Below are positions 17,483-26,503 of a stretch of 64,000 nucleotides of DNA, in pieces. A model generated the notes under the pieces. That model was not told the DNA's origin. It saw nothing but the letters and a program-made list of their open reading frames with translations, and made no database searches. The position numbers and the translations under genes are program-made. This DNA is from Mesorhizobium zhangyense (GTDB lineage Bacteria; Pseudomonadota; Alphaproteobacteria; Rhizobiales; Rhizobiaceae), in contig NZ_JAAKZG010000009.1 of assembly GCF_011045115.1 (NCBI RefSeq), positions 62,001 to 126,000 of the forward strand. The letters are read 5' to 3'. Each line of letters starts with the position of its first letter. Positions within the stretch are counted from its first letter, which is position 1.

Positions 17483-18670
17483 ATGAGCAAGACATTCCTT
17501 TCCCACCTCGAAACCGAGATTTTCGGGCTCAAATCGGCCGGGCTGTACAAATCCGAGCGCGTGATCACTTCGCCGCAATCGGCCGAGATCGCGGTCGGCG
17601 GCAAGAAGCTGCTGAATTTCTGCGCCAACAACTATCTCGGCCTGGCCGACAGCACGGAGCTGCGCAACGCCGCCAAGGCCGCACTCGACCGCTACGGCTA
17701 CGGCATGGCCTCGGTGCGCTTCATCTGCGGCACGCAGGAGGAGCATAAGGAGCTTGAGGCGAAGATTTCCGGCTTCCTCGGCATGGAGGACACGATCCTC
17801 TATTCCTCCTGCTTCGATGCCAATGGCGGGCTGTTCGAGACCCTGCTGGGTGAAGAAGACGCCATTATCTCCGATGCGCTCAACCATGCCTCGATCATCG
17901 ATGGCGTGCGGCTCTCCAAGGCAAAACGCTTCCGCTATGCCAACAACGATATGGCAGCCCTCGAGGAAGAGCTGAAGAAGGCCGAAGGCAGCCGCTTCAA
18001 GCTCATCGCCACCGACGGCGTCTTTTCGATGGATGGCATCATCGCCAATTTGAAGGGCGTCTGCGATCTTGCCGAGAAATACGGTGCGATGGTGATGGTA
18101 GATGACAGCCACGCCGTCGGCTTCGTCGGTAAGCACGGGCGCGGCTCGGCCGAACATTGCGGCGTCGAGGGCAGGGTGGACATCATCACCGGCACGCTCG
18201 GCAAGGCGCTCGGCGGCGCTTCGGGCGGCTACACCTCGGGTAAGGCGGTGGTGGTGGACTGGCTACGCCAGCGCTCGCGGCCCTATCTGTTTTCCAACAC
18301 GCTGGCGCCTTCGATTGCCGGCGGCTCGATCAAGGTGCTGGAATTGGTCGCGAATGGCGGGGCGTTGCGCGAAAAACTCTATGCCAATGCCGCGCGCTTC
18401 CGCGCCGGCATGTCGAAGCTCGGCTTCACGCTCGCGGGTGCGGATCACCCGATCATCCCGGTGATGCTGGGCGATGCCACGCTTGCGCAGGAGATGGCGC
18501 AAAGGCTGCTCGACCATGGCATCTATGTCATCGGCTTTTCCTTCCCCGTCGTACCGAAGGGCCAGGCGCGCATCCGCACCCAGATGTCAGCGGCGCATTC
18601 ATTGGAGGATATAGATCGGGCGGTTGAGGCTTTTGGCGCGGTTGGACGCGAATTGGGCGTTATTTCCTGA
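17483..18670 (+). CDS. kbl: 2-amino-3-ketobutyrate CoA ligase (glycine C-acetyltransferase)
   Basis: This PLP enzyme cleaves 2-amino-3-ketobutyrate with CoA to glycine and acetyl-CoA, the second step of threonine breakdown. The 395-residue length is standard. The PLP lysine is Lys241 in [14 protein letters not shown], and [12 protein letters not shown] near the N-terminus and [15 protein letters not shown] are family marks. The frame is open from 17381, but the true start is the ATG at 17483 ([10 protein letters not shown]). tdh follows after 53 bp on the same strand, forming the usual two-gene threonine pathway. Confidence 0.97.
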   Translation: MSKTFLSHLETEIFGLKSAGLYKSERVITSPQSAEIAVGGKKLLNFCANNYLGLADSTELRNAAKAALDRYGYGMASVRFICGTQEEHKELEAKISGFLGMEDTILYSSCFDANGGLFETLLGEEDAIISDALNHASIIDGVRLSKAKRFRYANNDMAALEEELKKAEGSRFKLIATDGVFSMDGIIANLKGVCDLAEKYGAMVMVDDSHAVGFVGKHGRGSAEHCGVEGRVDIITGTLGKALGGASGGYTSGKAVVVDWLRQRSRPYLFSNTLAPSIAGGSIKVLELVANGGALREKLYANAARFRAGMSKLGFTLAGADHPIIPVMLGDATLAQEMAQRLLDHGIYVIGFSFPVVPKGQARIRTQMSAAHSLEDIDRAVEAFGAVGRELGVIS

Positions 18671-18723
18671 GCAAGACTCTTTCTGAAAACGATTCTGGAT
18701 CAAGAGATTCGAGGAACAAGATC

Positions 18724-19758
18724 ATGTCCAACATGATGCGCGCACTGGTGAAGGCCAAGGCCGAGCCCGGTATCTGGATGGAAGAGGTTTCGGTGCCGGA
18801 GATCGGGCCCAACGATGTGCTGATCAAGGTCCGCAAGTCGGCGATCTGCGGCACCGACGTCCACATCTACAATTGGGACCAGTGGGCGCAGAAGACGGTG
18901 CCTGTCCCGATGGTGACCGGCCATGAGTTTGTCGGCGAGGTGGTCGATTTCGGCGCGGCGGTGAAAGATTACAAGGTCGGGCAGCGCGTCTCGGGCGAGG
19001 GGCACATTGTCTGCGGCCATTGCCGCAACTGCCGGGCGGGCAGGGGGCATCTGTGCCGCAACACGCAGGGCGTCGGTGTCAACCGTCCGGGCTCATTTGC
19101 CGAATATCTGGCGATCCCGCAGCACAATGTCGTGCCGATCCCCGATGACGTTCCGGACGAAATCGCCGCGATCTTCGATCCGCTCGGCAATGCCGTGCAT
19201 ACCGCACTGTCATTCGATCTGGTTGGCGAGGATGTGTTGGTGACCGGCGCGGGGCCGATCGGCATCATGGGCGCGCTGGTGGCGCAATGCGTCGGCGCGC
19301 GAAAAGTCGTCATCACCGACATCAACCCGGTGCGTCTCGAGCTTGCCCGGAAACTCGGCGTGCATCATGTGGTCGATGCCTCGAAGGAAAAGCTGCGCGA
19401 CGTCATGCGCGAGGAAGGCATGACCGAGGGTTTTGACATCGGCCTCGAAATGTCGGGCTCGGCGGTCGCCTTCCGCGACATGATCGACACGATGAACAAT
19501 GGCGGCAAGATCGCCATCCTCGGCATCGCGCCGACCGGCTTCGAGATCGACTGGAACAAGGTCATCTTCAAGATGCTGACCCTGAAGGGCATCTACGGCC
19601 GCGAGATGTTCGAAACCTGGTACAAGATGATCGCGCTGGTGCAAGGCCCGCTGGACGTGTCCGGGCTCATCACCCACCGCATCGGCATCGATGACTATCA
19701 GCAGGGTTTCGATGCTATGCGCAGCGGCAATTCCGGCAAGGTGGTGATGGACTGGTGA
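18724..19758 (+). CDS. tdh: L-threonine 3-dehydrogenase
   Basis: A 344-residue zinc-dependent, medium-chain dehydrogenase that oxidises L-threonine to 2-amino-3-ketobutyrate with NAD+. The catalytic zinc ligands are in [10 protein letters not shown] and GHEFVGEV; the structural zinc site is [15 protein letters not shown]; the Rossmann motif is [14 protein letters not shown]. It lies 53 bp downstream of kbl, whose product uses its unstable keto acid. The next gene, a MarR regulator, is convergent. Confidence 0.97.
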   Translation: MSNMMRALVKAKAEPGIWMEEVSVPEIGPNDVLIKVRKSAICGTDVHIYNWDQWAQKTVPVPMVTGHEFVGEVVDFGAAVKDYKVGQRVSGEGHIVCGHCRNCRAGRGHLCRNTQGVGVNRPGSFAEYLAIPQHNVVPIPDDVPDEIAAIFDPLGNAVHTALSFDLVGEDVLVTGAGPIGIMGALVAQCVGARKVVITDINPVRLELARKLGVHHVVDASKEKLRDVMREEGMTEGFDIGLEMSGSAVAFRDMIDTMNNGGKIAILGIAPTGFEIDWNKVIFKMLTLKGIYGREMFETWYKMIALVQGPLDVSGLITHRIGIDDYQQGFDAMRSGNSGKVVMDW

Positions 19759-19767
19759 GGGCGGCTG

Positions 19768-20226
19768 TTATTCGTCCGACAAACCGCCTTCGAGCATGAA
19801 AGTTTCCAACCGTTCGAGCCCATACTCGAATTCGGCAAACCGCGCCGCGCCCATGGCCCGGGACAACCGGCGCTCGAATGCTCGCGCCAGCGGCACCATT
19901 TCGGCGTAGACGGTCTGGCCCGCCTTCGACAGCGTCAGGTGCTCGACGCGGCGGTCCGTTTCGTCCGGGGTACGCGTCAGCCAGCGCCGGCGTTCAAGTT
20001 CGGCGACCGCGCGCGACACCTTGGTCTTGTGCATGGCCGACTGTTCCCCGATCGCCTTTGCCGTCATTGCTCCGTGCTGGCCGAGGCCGGCGAGAACGCG
20101 CCATTCGGGGCGGGTAAGACCCAGCCTGTCCTTGTAGATCTTCGCAAATTCGCGGCTGACCAGATCGGCGATATGATAGAGCCGATAGGGCAGGAAACTC
20201 TCAAGTTCCAGCTTGTCGTCGAGCAT
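19768..20226 (-). CDS. MarR family regulator of the homogentisate operon
   Basis: A 152-residue MarR protein: the recognition region is [45 protein letters not shown] and the wing is [16 protein letters not shown]. The frame runs back to a TTG at 20277, but that would swallow the operator palindrome; the ATG at 20226 (MLDDKLELE) is the natural start. It is divergent from hmgA and likely represses it and itself. Related regulators respond to aromatic acids; the ligand here is not known. Confidence 0.85.
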   Translation of the reverse strand: MLDDKLELESFLPYRLYHIADLVSREFAKIYKDRLGLTRPEWRVLAGLGQHGAMTAKAIGEQSAMHKTKVSRAVAELERRRWLTRTPDETDRRVEHLTLSKAGQTVYAEMVPLARAFERRLSRAMGAARFAEFEYGLERLETFMLEGGLSDE

Positions 20227-20259
20227 CTTCCAATCACCATTGATAGTTACATTTTCAAT

Positions 20260-20275
20260 GGTTACATCTGTAACC
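20260..20275. promoter_or_regulatory. Operator palindrome in MarR-hmgA promoter
   Basis: GGTTACATCTGTAACC: perfect 7-bp arms (GGTTACA, TGTAACC) around a 2-bp centre. A second half-site, AGTTACAT, lies 16 bp to the left (20245-20252), so two MarR dimers could bind. It lies 28 bp before the hmgA start. Binding by the adjacent MarR is inferred. Confidence 0.6.
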
Positions 20276-20302
20276 AATTCAGGTCAATCATGGGAGGAAG
20301 CC

Positions 20303-21616
20303 GTGGTCTTTTCCTACATGCCGGGTTTCGGCAACGATTTTGAGACCGAAAGCCTGCCCGGCGCGCTGCCGCAGGGCCGCAATTCACCGCAACGCCCGGC
20401 TTACGGGCTTTATGCCGAGCAGCTTTCCGGCTCGCCCTTCACCGCGCCGCGCGGCACCAATGAGCGCTCCTGGCTCTATCGTATCCGGCCGAGCGTGAAG
20501 CATACCGGGCGGTTCAAGGCGGCCGATTATCCGCTTTGGAAAAGCGCGCCGAATCTCAGTGACCATGAGCTCGCGCTCGGTCAGTATCGCTGGAACCCGG
20601 TGCCGATGCCCAAGGAGCCGACGGACTTCATCGCCGGCATGCACACCATGACGACCGCGGGCGATACGCTTGGCCAGTCCGGCATGGCGGCGCATGTCTA
20701 TGTCGCCAACCGATCGATGGTCGACGATCATTTCTTCAACGCAGACGGCGAGCTTCTGATCGTGCCGCAGGTCGGCCGGCTGAATTTCGTCACCGAAATG
20801 GGGGTGATCGAGCTGAAACCGGGCGAGATCGCCGTCCTGCCGCGCGGGCTGGTCTTCAAGGTCGAACTGGTCGATGCGGAAGTGCGCGGCTATGTCTGCG
20901 AGAACTATGGCGCGAAGTTCACCATGCCCGATCGCGGGCCGATCGGCGCCAACTGCCTTGCCAACCCGCGCGACTTCAAGACGCCCTGCGCGTGGTTCGA
21001 GGAGAAGGAGACGCCGTGCCGGCTGATCGTCAAATGGTGCGGGTCATTCCACGTCACTGAACTCGACCATTCGCCGCTCGATGTCGTCGCATGGCATGGC
21101 AACTACGCGCCCTACAAATATGATCTGGCTACCTTTTCGCCGGTCGGTGCGATCCTGTTCGACCATCCCGATCCGTCGATCTTCACCGTGCTGACTGCGC
21201 CCTCGGGCGAGGAGGGCACGGCCAATGTCGACTTCGTCATCTTCCCGCCGCGCTGGCTGGTGGCGGAAGATACGTTCCGTCCGCCCTGGTATCACCGCAA
21301 CATCATGAGCGAGTTCATGGGGCTGATCCACGGCCAGTATGATGCCAAGGAGGAAGGTTTCGTGCCCGGCGGCATCAGCCTGCATAACATGATGCTGGCC
21401 CATGGGCCGGATGCGCCTGGCTTCGAAAAGGCCTCGAAAGTGGAACTGAAGCCGCATAAGCTCGAAGATACCATGGCCTTCATGTTCGAGACGCGCTTTC
21501 CCCAGATGCTGACGCGCTACGGTGCCGAACTGCCGACATTGCAGCAGGACTATATCGATTGCTGGAAGGATCTTAGGAAGCGCTTCAACGGCACGCCGGA
21601 GGGCGACTGGTCTTGA
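20303..21616 (+). CDS. hmgA: Homogentisate 1,2-dioxygenase
   Basis: This iron enzyme opens the ring of homogentisate to maleylacetoacetate in tyrosine and phenylalanine breakdown. The sequence [25 protein letters not shown]-like start, SGSPFTAPR, the cupin core and a C-terminal [23 protein letters not shown] with iron-ligand histidine and glutamate are diagnostic. The best start is a GTG at 20303, five bases after GGGAGGAAG, giving 437 residues. The next gene begins within the stop codon (TTGA overlap), so hmgA, the MBL-fold gene and the fumarylacetoacetase gene form an operon. Confidence 0.95.
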   Translation: MVFSYMPGFGNDFETESLPGALPQGRNSPQRPAYGLYAEQLSGSPFTAPRGTNERSWLYRIRPSVKHTGRFKAADYPLWKSAPNLSDHELALGQYRWNPVPMPKEPTDFIAGMHTMTTAGDTLGQSGMAAHVYVANRSMVDDHFFNADGELLIVPQVGRLNFVTEMGVIELKPGEIAVLPRGLVFKVELVDAEVRGYVCENYGAKFTMPDRGPIGANCLANPRDFKTPCAWFEEKETPCRLIVKWCGSFHVTELDHSPLDVVAWHGNYAPYKYDLATFSPVGAILFDHPDPSIFTVLTAPSGEEGTANVDFVIFPPRWLVAEDTFRPPWYHRNIMSEFMGLIHGQYDAKEEGFVPGGISLHNMMLAHGPDAPGFEKASKVELKPHKLEDTMAFMFETRFPQMLTRYGAELPTLQQDYIDCWKDLRKRFNGTPEGDWS

Positions 21617-22509
21617 GTTCGCATAATTCGAATCGCCTGGTTCTGCTCGGCACCAAGGGCGGCCCGGCGATCAGGCCGGGCGGGCCCTGGCCGACATCGT
21701 CGCTCCTCGAACTCGGCGGGCGAACCATCGTCGTCGATTGCGCGCTTGGCGTGACGCGAGGCCTGACCAACGCCGGCATCAGCCTGAAGCAGCTCGACCT
21801 GATCTTCATCACGCACCTGCATTCCGACCACGTGCTGGAACTCGGACCACTGATCCACACGGCCTGGACGGCCGGACTGGCGACGCCGGTGAAAGTCTTC
21901 GGCCCTGCCGGAACCGCCGTTTACTGGCGCGGCTTCCTGCAATCCGTGGCTTTCGACATCGACATTCGCATCGTTGACGAAGGCCGGCCCGACATTCGCG
22001 ATCTGGTGGCCGTGGTGGAGTTCGGTGAAGGTACTGTGCTGTCCGAGGACGAACTGAGCGTCACGGCACTGCGCGTTGATCATCCGCCGGTGACGGAGTG
22101 TTTTGCGCTACGCTTCGAGCATGGCGGCAAACGCGTCGTGTTCTCAGCCGATACCGCCTACTTTCCGCCGCTCGCCGATTTCGCCAAAGGTGCCGATATC
22201 CTCGTCCACGAGGCGATGCTGGAGGAGGGCGTCGAGCGGCTGGTGGCGCGCACCGGCAATGGCGCAAGACTGCGCGAGCACCTGATGGCGAGCCACACTC
22301 TTGCTGCCGACGCCGGCCGGGTCGCCACGGCCGCAAAGGTCGGACGGCTCGTGCTCAATCATCTCATTCCGGCAGACGATCCGGAGTTCGGCGAGGCCGA
22401 CTGGATAGCTGCCGTCAGGAAAACATGGACGGGTGGCTTGACGATCGGGCGCGATGGCCTTGTTGTGGAATTGGCGGACACCCGTCCGCATAAAGGGAGG
22501 ACTGCATGA
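21613..22509 (+). CDS. MBL-fold metallo-hydrolase in the hmgA operon
   Basis: A 298-residue metallo-beta-lactamase-fold protein with the zinc motif [12 protein letters not shown] and later metal-binding segments ([31 protein letters not shown]), typical of RNase Z-like or arylsulfatase-type MBL proteins. It starts with a TTG overlapping the hmgA stop by four bases, with GGAGG about ten bases before. Its stop overlaps the next start by four bases (ATGA). Co-translation with homogentisate genes suggests it hydrolyses an intermediate or by-product of that route, but no activity is known to me. Confidence 0.82.
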   Translation: MSSHNSNRLVLLGTKGGPAIRPGGPWPTSSLLELGGRTIVVDCALGVTRGLTNAGISLKQLDLIFITHLHSDHVLELGPLIHTAWTAGLATPVKVFGPAGTAVYWRGFLQSVAFDIDIRIVDEGRPDIRDLVAVVEFGEGTVLSEDELSVTALRVDHPPVTECFALRFEHGGKRVVFSADTAYFPPLADFAKGADILVHEAMLEEGVERLVARTGNGARLREHLMASHTLAADAGRVATAAKVGRLVLNHLIPADDPEFGEADWIAAVRKTWTGGLTIGRDGLVVELADTRPHKGRTA

Positions 22510-23519
22510 AACTGGCGACGCTCAAGAACGGTTCGCGGGACGGAAAACTCGTGGTCGTTTCGCGCGACCTGACACGCTACACCGACGCGTCCTTCCTGGT
22601 TCCGACCTTGCAGGCAGCACTGGACGACTGGCACCGCATCGCCCCGCATCTCGCGGCGTTGGCGGAATCGCTTGAAACGGGCGCGGTTCCTTCGCAGCGC
22701 TTTCATGAGCACGACGCGCATTCGCCGCTGCCGCGCGCCTACCAGTGGGCGGATGGCTCGGCCTATGTCAATCACGTCGAACTGGTGCGCAAGGCGCGTG
22801 GTGCCGCGCTGCCGGAAAGTTTCCTGACCGATCCGCTGATGTATCAGGGCGGCTCGGATTCCTTTATCGGGCCGCGCGATCCTATCCTGCTTGCCGACGA
22901 GGCCTATGGCGCGGATATGGAAGGCGAAGTGGCCGTCATCATTGGCGACGTGCCTGCGGGTGCGAGCGTCGAGACGGCGCGTGACGCGATCCGCCTCGTT
23001 ATGCTGGTCAACGACGTCTCCCTGCGTGGGCTGATACCGGACGAACTCGCCAAGGGGTTCGGCTTCTTCCAGTCGAAGCCTTCGTCTGCCTTCTCGCCGG
23101 TGGCCGTTACGCCCGACGAATTGGGCGAGGCCTGGGACGGCGGCAAGGTTACCTTGCCACTTCAGGTCGACCTCAACGGCAAGCCGTTCGGCCGCGCCAA
23201 TGCCGGCGTCGACATGACGTTCGACTTCCCGCAACTGGTTGCCCATGCGGCGAAGACCCGGCCGCTGGTGGCCGGCTCGGTCATCGGTTCGGGCACCGTC
23301 TCGAACAAACTCAATGGCGGCCCCGGCAAGCCGGTTTCCGAAGGCGGCGCGGGCTATTCCTGCATTGCTGAAATCCGCATGATCGAGACGATCGCTGGCG
23401 GCGCGCCGAAAACGCCTTTCATGCGCTTCGGCGATGCGGTGCGCATCGAGATGAAGGATTCGGATGGCCGCTCGATCTTCGGCGCGATCGAGCAGACAGT
23501 GCAGCGTTACGAGGGCTGA
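22506..23519 (+). CDS. Fumarylacetoacetate hydrolase family protein
   Basis: A 337-residue member of the fumarylacetoacetate hydrolase family. It has the FAHD metal site (YGADMEGEVAVI supplying acidic ligands), the VNDVSLRGL helix and the GSVIGSGTVSNK segment that shapes the active site. It most likely splits fumarylacetoacetate into fumarate and acetoacetate, completing the pathway that starts with hppD and hmgA. It overlaps the MBL gene by four bases. A maleylacetoacetate isomerase gene was not seen in the window. Confidence 0.9.
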   Translation: MKLATLKNGSRDGKLVVVSRDLTRYTDASFLVPTLQAALDDWHRIAPHLAALAESLETGAVPSQRFHEHDAHSPLPRAYQWADGSAYVNHVELVRKARGAALPESFLTDPLMYQGGSDSFIGPRDPILLADEAYGADMEGEVAVIIGDVPAGASVETARDAIRLVMLVNDVSLRGLIPDELAKGFGFFQSKPSSAFSPVAVTPDELGEAWDGGKVTLPLQVDLNGKPFGRANAGVDMTFDFPQLVAHAAKTRPLVAGSVIGSGTVSNKLNGGPGKPVSEGGAGYSCIAEIRMIETIAGGAPKTPFMRFGDAVRIEMKDSDGRSIFGAIEQTVQRYEG

Positions 23520-23662
23520 GAGACCGTTTCGAAATTCGCTCCGGTGAGTCATATGGTGGTGATTTCGAGAACCGGAGCGCAGCGGACATTGGGTCCGTGA
23601 GCACCGGAAGCGCAGAAAACGCCATCAGATGGCCGCCAGAGTAGAATTTCCAGACGGTCTCT
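23519..23662. repeat. MITE-like element with terminal inverted repeats
   Basis: The 173-bp gap after the fumarylacetoacetase gene is nearly filled by an element with inverted ends: AGAGACCGTTTCGAAATTC (23519-23537) and its near-complement at 23644-23662 (17 of 19 positions). Inside are further pairings, such as CTCCGGT with ACCGGAG. It contains no open frame and looks like a repeated palindromic element of the rhizobial type. Confidence 0.65.
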
Positions 23663-23692
23663 GAGAGCACAAGCCTGTTCAGGGAGGAGAGG

Positions 23693-24247
23693 ATGGACCT
23701 TCTGAGCCATAACCGCCAGATGGCGCGCAACAACCTCTGGTCCAACGACCGGCTCTATCGGGCGGTGGTCGCGCTTCAACCGGGCGAGTTCGAAGCGCCG
23801 CGCATCAGCTTCTTCCCCTCGATCAAGGAGACGCTGAACCACATCTACGCGGTCGATCTGTTCTATTTCGACATGCTCGAAGAGGTGGGCGAGGGGTTGG
23901 CGATCTTCGGCCGTCTCACGGATTTCGAAGATGCCGGCAAGCTTGCAGCCGCGCAGGCAGACTTCGATCGCCAGCTCGTCGCCTATTGCGACGCTCTTTC
24001 AAGGAGCGATCTTGAGAGGCGGGTGACAACCGACCGGGACGAGGCGGGTCAAATCCCCGAGCGCATCGGCGACCTGCTCTCCCATCTTTTCGTGCACCAG
24101 ATTCACCATCGCGGCCAGGTGCATGCGATGCTGTCGGGCACCTCTGTCAAGCCGCCGCAACTCGACGAGTTCTTCCTCGATTACGATCTGCGGTTTCGGA
24201 AGGAAGAGGTGGAACGGCTGGGATTGCAGCCCAGCCGTTTGGAATAG
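23693..24247 (+). CDS. DinB family protein
   Basis: A 184-residue four-helix-bundle protein of the DinB superfamily. The three metal-binding histidines are visible: one in the KETLNHIYAVDLFYFDML helix and two in the HLFVHQIHHRGQVHAML motif. DinB proteins of this kind are often thiol-dependent transferases or hydrolases, such as maleylpyruvate isomerase. Being next to homogentisate genes that lack a visible maleylacetoacetate isomerase, it could serve that step; this is speculation. The stop abuts that of hppD on the other strand. Confidence 0.85.
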   Translation: MDLLSHNRQMARNNLWSNDRLYRAVVALQPGEFEAPRISFFPSIKETLNHIYAVDLFYFDMLEEVGEGLAIFGRLTDFEDAGKLAAAQADFDRQLVAYCDALSRSDLERRVTTDRDEAGQIPERIGDLLSHLFVHQIHHRGQVHAMLSGTSVKPPQLDEFFLDYDLRFRKEEVERLGLQPSRLE

Positions 24248-25360
24248 CTACTCCGCCGCATCCATCTTGATCACGCCGCGGCGGATCTGGTCTTCCTCGA
24301 TCGACTCGAACAGCGCGCGGAAGTTGCCTTCGCCGAACCCTTCGTCGCCCTTGCGCTGGATGAATTCGAAGAAGATCGGACCGATCACGGTCTTGGAAAA
24401 GATCTGCAGCAGGATCTTGGTCATGCCGCCGTCGATCACGCCTTCGCCGTCGATGAGAATGCCGTGGGTTTTCATGCGCTCGATCGGCTCGTCATGGCCG
24501 TTCACGCGGTCGAATGACATGTCGTAATAGGTTTCGGGCGGGCCGGGCATGAATTTCAGCCCGTTGCCGGCCAGCCTGTCGGTGGCCTCGTAGATCGCGT
24601 CCGTGCCGACGGCGATGTGCTGGATGCCTTCGCCCTTGTATTTGCGCAGATACTCTTCGATCTGGCTCTTGTCGTCGGTGGATTCGTTCAGCGGGATGCG
24701 GATCTTGCCGCAGGGCGAGGTAATGGCGCGGCTGATCAGCCCGGTCATCTTGCCGGCAATGTCGAAGAAGTGAATCTGCTTGAAGCCGAACAGCTCGCGG
24801 TAGAACGCCCACCATTTGTCCATCTGGCCGCGATAGACGTTGTGGGTGAGGTGGTCGAGATAATAGAAGCCGACGCCCTCGGGCTTCGGGTCGCGCTCGC
24901 CGAGCCATTCGAATTCGGCGTCATAGGCCGAGCCTTTTGCACCGTACTTCTCGATGAAATAGAGCAGCGAGCCGCCGATGCCGACGATTGCCGGCGCGTC
25001 CAGCGTCTTGTCGTCGCCATCATAGGGCGTCGCGCCCTTGGCGACCGCGTGGTCATAGGCATGCTTTGCATTGACGACCCGCCAGGCCATGGAAGGCGCG
25101 CAGGGACCGTGCTTGTCCACGAACTTCATGCCGTAGGAGCCCGGCTCGGCGTTGAGCATGTAGTTGATGTCGCCCTGCCGCCAGATGGTGATGTTCTTCG
25201 TCCGGTGACGTGCAACCGGCTTGTAGCCCATGCGCTCGAACAGTTCGGACAGCTTTTCCGGTTCCTGATGGGCGAATTCGACGAACTCGAAACCGTCGGT
25301 GCCAGCGGGATTGGCTTCGCTGATCGTGGCGGGCGGTGCGTCGTGCGGGAAGGGACCCAT
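24248..25360 (-). CDS. hppD: 4-hydroxyphenylpyruvate dioxygenase
   Basis: This Fe(II) enzyme converts 4-hydroxyphenylpyruvate to homogentisate, feeding hmgA. At 370 residues it has the usual length and two vicinal-oxygen-chelate domains. The iron ligands lie in LDHLTHNV (His), GIQHIAVGT (His) and IFFEFIQRKGD (Glu), and the C-terminal GFGEGNFRALFESIE helix is typical. The ATG at 25360 is preceded by GGAGG; the frame extends further upstream only through unlikely sequence. It is divergent from an Lrp-type regulator that probably controls it. Confidence 0.96.
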   Translation of the reverse strand: MGPFPHDAPPATISEANPAGTDGFEFVEFAHQEPEKLSELFERMGYKPVARHRTKNITIWRQGDINYMLNAEPGSYGMKFVDKHGPCAPSMAWRVVNAKHAYDHAVAKGATPYDGDDKTLDAPAIVGIGGSLLYFIEKYGAKGSAYDAEFEWLGERDPKPEGVGFYYLDHLTHNVYRGQMDKWWAFYRELFGFKQIHFFDIAGKMTGLISRAITSPCGKIRIPLNESTDDKSQIEEYLRKYKGEGIQHIAVGTDAIYEATDRLAGNGLKFMPGPPETYYDMSFDRVNGHDEPIERMKTHGILIDGEGVIDGGMTKILLQIFSKTVIGPIFFEFIQRKGDEGFGEGNFRALFESIEEDQIRRGVIKMDAAE

Positions 25361-25402
25361 GATTGCCTCCTGTCGGCTCAAGAGCCGGAATCTCAGTGTG
25401 GA

Positions 25403-25479
25403 TGCATGATAATCCCGACGCCGTGCATTGTGCTTGCATTCGAGCGCCTGAAATGATGAAAATGTGCGTATATCATGCA
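25403..25479. promoter_or_regulatory. Paired Lrp-like half-sites between hppD and the Lrp gene
   Basis: TGCATGATA (25403-25411) and its exact complement TATCATGCA (25471-25479), centred 68 bp apart, flank the hppD-lrp intergenic region. Spaced inverted half-sites allow an Lrp-type octamer to wrap or loop the promoter. Assignment rests on position and symmetry only. Confidence 0.4.
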
Positions 25480-25496
25480 AGAAATGGCCAAAACTT

Positions 25497-25964
25497 ATGG
25501 ATAATACGCGTCTTGATCAATTTGACCGCAAGATACTGGCATTGCTGCAGGCCGATGGCCGGCTCACCAACAATGATCTTTCGGAGCGCGTGAACCTGTC
25601 GCCGTCGCAATGTTCCAGGCGGCGTCAAAGGCTGGAGGATGACGGTTTCATCCAAGGCTACCGCGCAGTTCTGGACCGCGACAAGCTCGGCTTTTCGCTG
25701 GTCAACGTCATCTCGGTGACGCTGGCCACGCACAACCGCGACAACGCGCAGCGTTTCTCTGATCTGCTTTCAAGGCTTCCCGAGGTACAGGAGGCGCACG
25801 CGCTGACCGGCGAGATGGATTACATCCTGAAGGTGGTGACGCCGGATCTGAAATCGCTGGCGGATTTCGTCAACGGCGTGCTTCTGCCGCACGAATCCGT
25901 GCAGCATGTGAAAACGGCTATCGTCCTGCAGACTTTGAAGGAGACTTCGGCCCTGCCGCTTTGA
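25497..25964 (+). CDS. Lrp/AsnC family regulator
   Basis: A 155-residue Lrp/AsnC protein: the helix-turn-helix is LDQFDRKILALLQADGRLTNNDLSERVNLSPSQCSRRRQRLEDDGFI, followed by a RAM effector domain (VQEAHALTGEMDYILKVVTPDLKSLADFV). It lies divergent from hppD and probably activates or represses it in response to tyrosine or a breakdown product. The ATG at 25497 (MDNTRLD) is preferred to an in-frame GTG at 25464. No strong Shine-Dalgarno is seen for either. Confidence 0.88.
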   Translation: MDNTRLDQFDRKILALLQADGRLTNNDLSERVNLSPSQCSRRRQRLEDDGFIQGYRAVLDRDKLGFSLVNVISVTLATHNRDNAQRFSDLLSRLPEVQEAHALTGEMDYILKVVTPDLKSLADFVNGVLLPHESVQHVKTAIVLQTLKETSALPL

Positions 25965-25982
25965 AGGCAGGACACGAGAGCC

Positions 25983-26324
25983 TCAGCCCCGGAACGGCTG
26001 GGCGGCCATGAACAGATTGGTCGAGCGCGCGCCCGAGCGGCAATAGGCGAAGACAGGGCCTTCGATCTCATCCAGCGCCTTGGCCATGGCCTCGGCATCC
26101 GCCGGCGTCACCGGCTGGCCGCTGATAATCGGTATATGGCGGAACGACAGGCCGGCGGCCTCGACCACCTTGCGGATTTCGGCGGCGGAGGGCTGGCCCG
26201 GCTGCTCATCATCAGGGCGGTTGCAGATGACGCTCTTGAAGCCGGCAGCCTTGATCGTGGCGACCTCATCGGCGCTGATCTGTCCCGACACCGAGTAATC
26301 GTCGGAAATCTGGCGGTATTCCAT
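25983..26324 (-). CDS. TIGR01244 family phosphatase/sulfurtransferase-like protein
   Basis: A 113-residue protein of the beta-lactamase-hydrolase-like (BLH, TIGR01244) type, a dual-specificity-phosphatase-like fold. MEYRQISDDYSVSGQI and GFKSVICNRPDDEQPGQP are typical, and the likely active cysteine is in PVFAYCRSGARST. In related proteins this domain is fused to a sulfur dioxygenase or linked to sulfide oxidation; here it stands alone. GAGGGA lies just before the ATG at 26324. It is convergent with the Lrp gene. The gap 26325-26503 holds no gene. Confidence 0.85.
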   Translation of the reverse strand: MEYRQISDDYSVSGQISADEVATIKAAGFKSVICNRPDDEQPGQPSAAEIRKVVEAAGLSFRHIPIISGQPVTPADAEAMAKALDEIEGPVFAYCRSGARSTNLFMAAQPFRG

Positions 26325-26503
26325 CGTTGTCCCTCGTCGAAGCTGGTTTGCACTTAGCATATAGGCTGTGCCGCGGTTCCGCGACACTCCTGCGATTGCA
26401 ATTTTTCCGGCTGCAACCACCATCCGGTTTCATTCATTCGACCAACCGGAGAAAATCCTTCGAAGACAGCAGGTTGCCACTGAAATCGGATTCAGATTGA
26501 GAG

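Noticed and set aside
23519-23662. Insertion sequence
   Set aside because: Inverted ends are present but there is no transposase or remnant; at most a non-coding mobile repeat.
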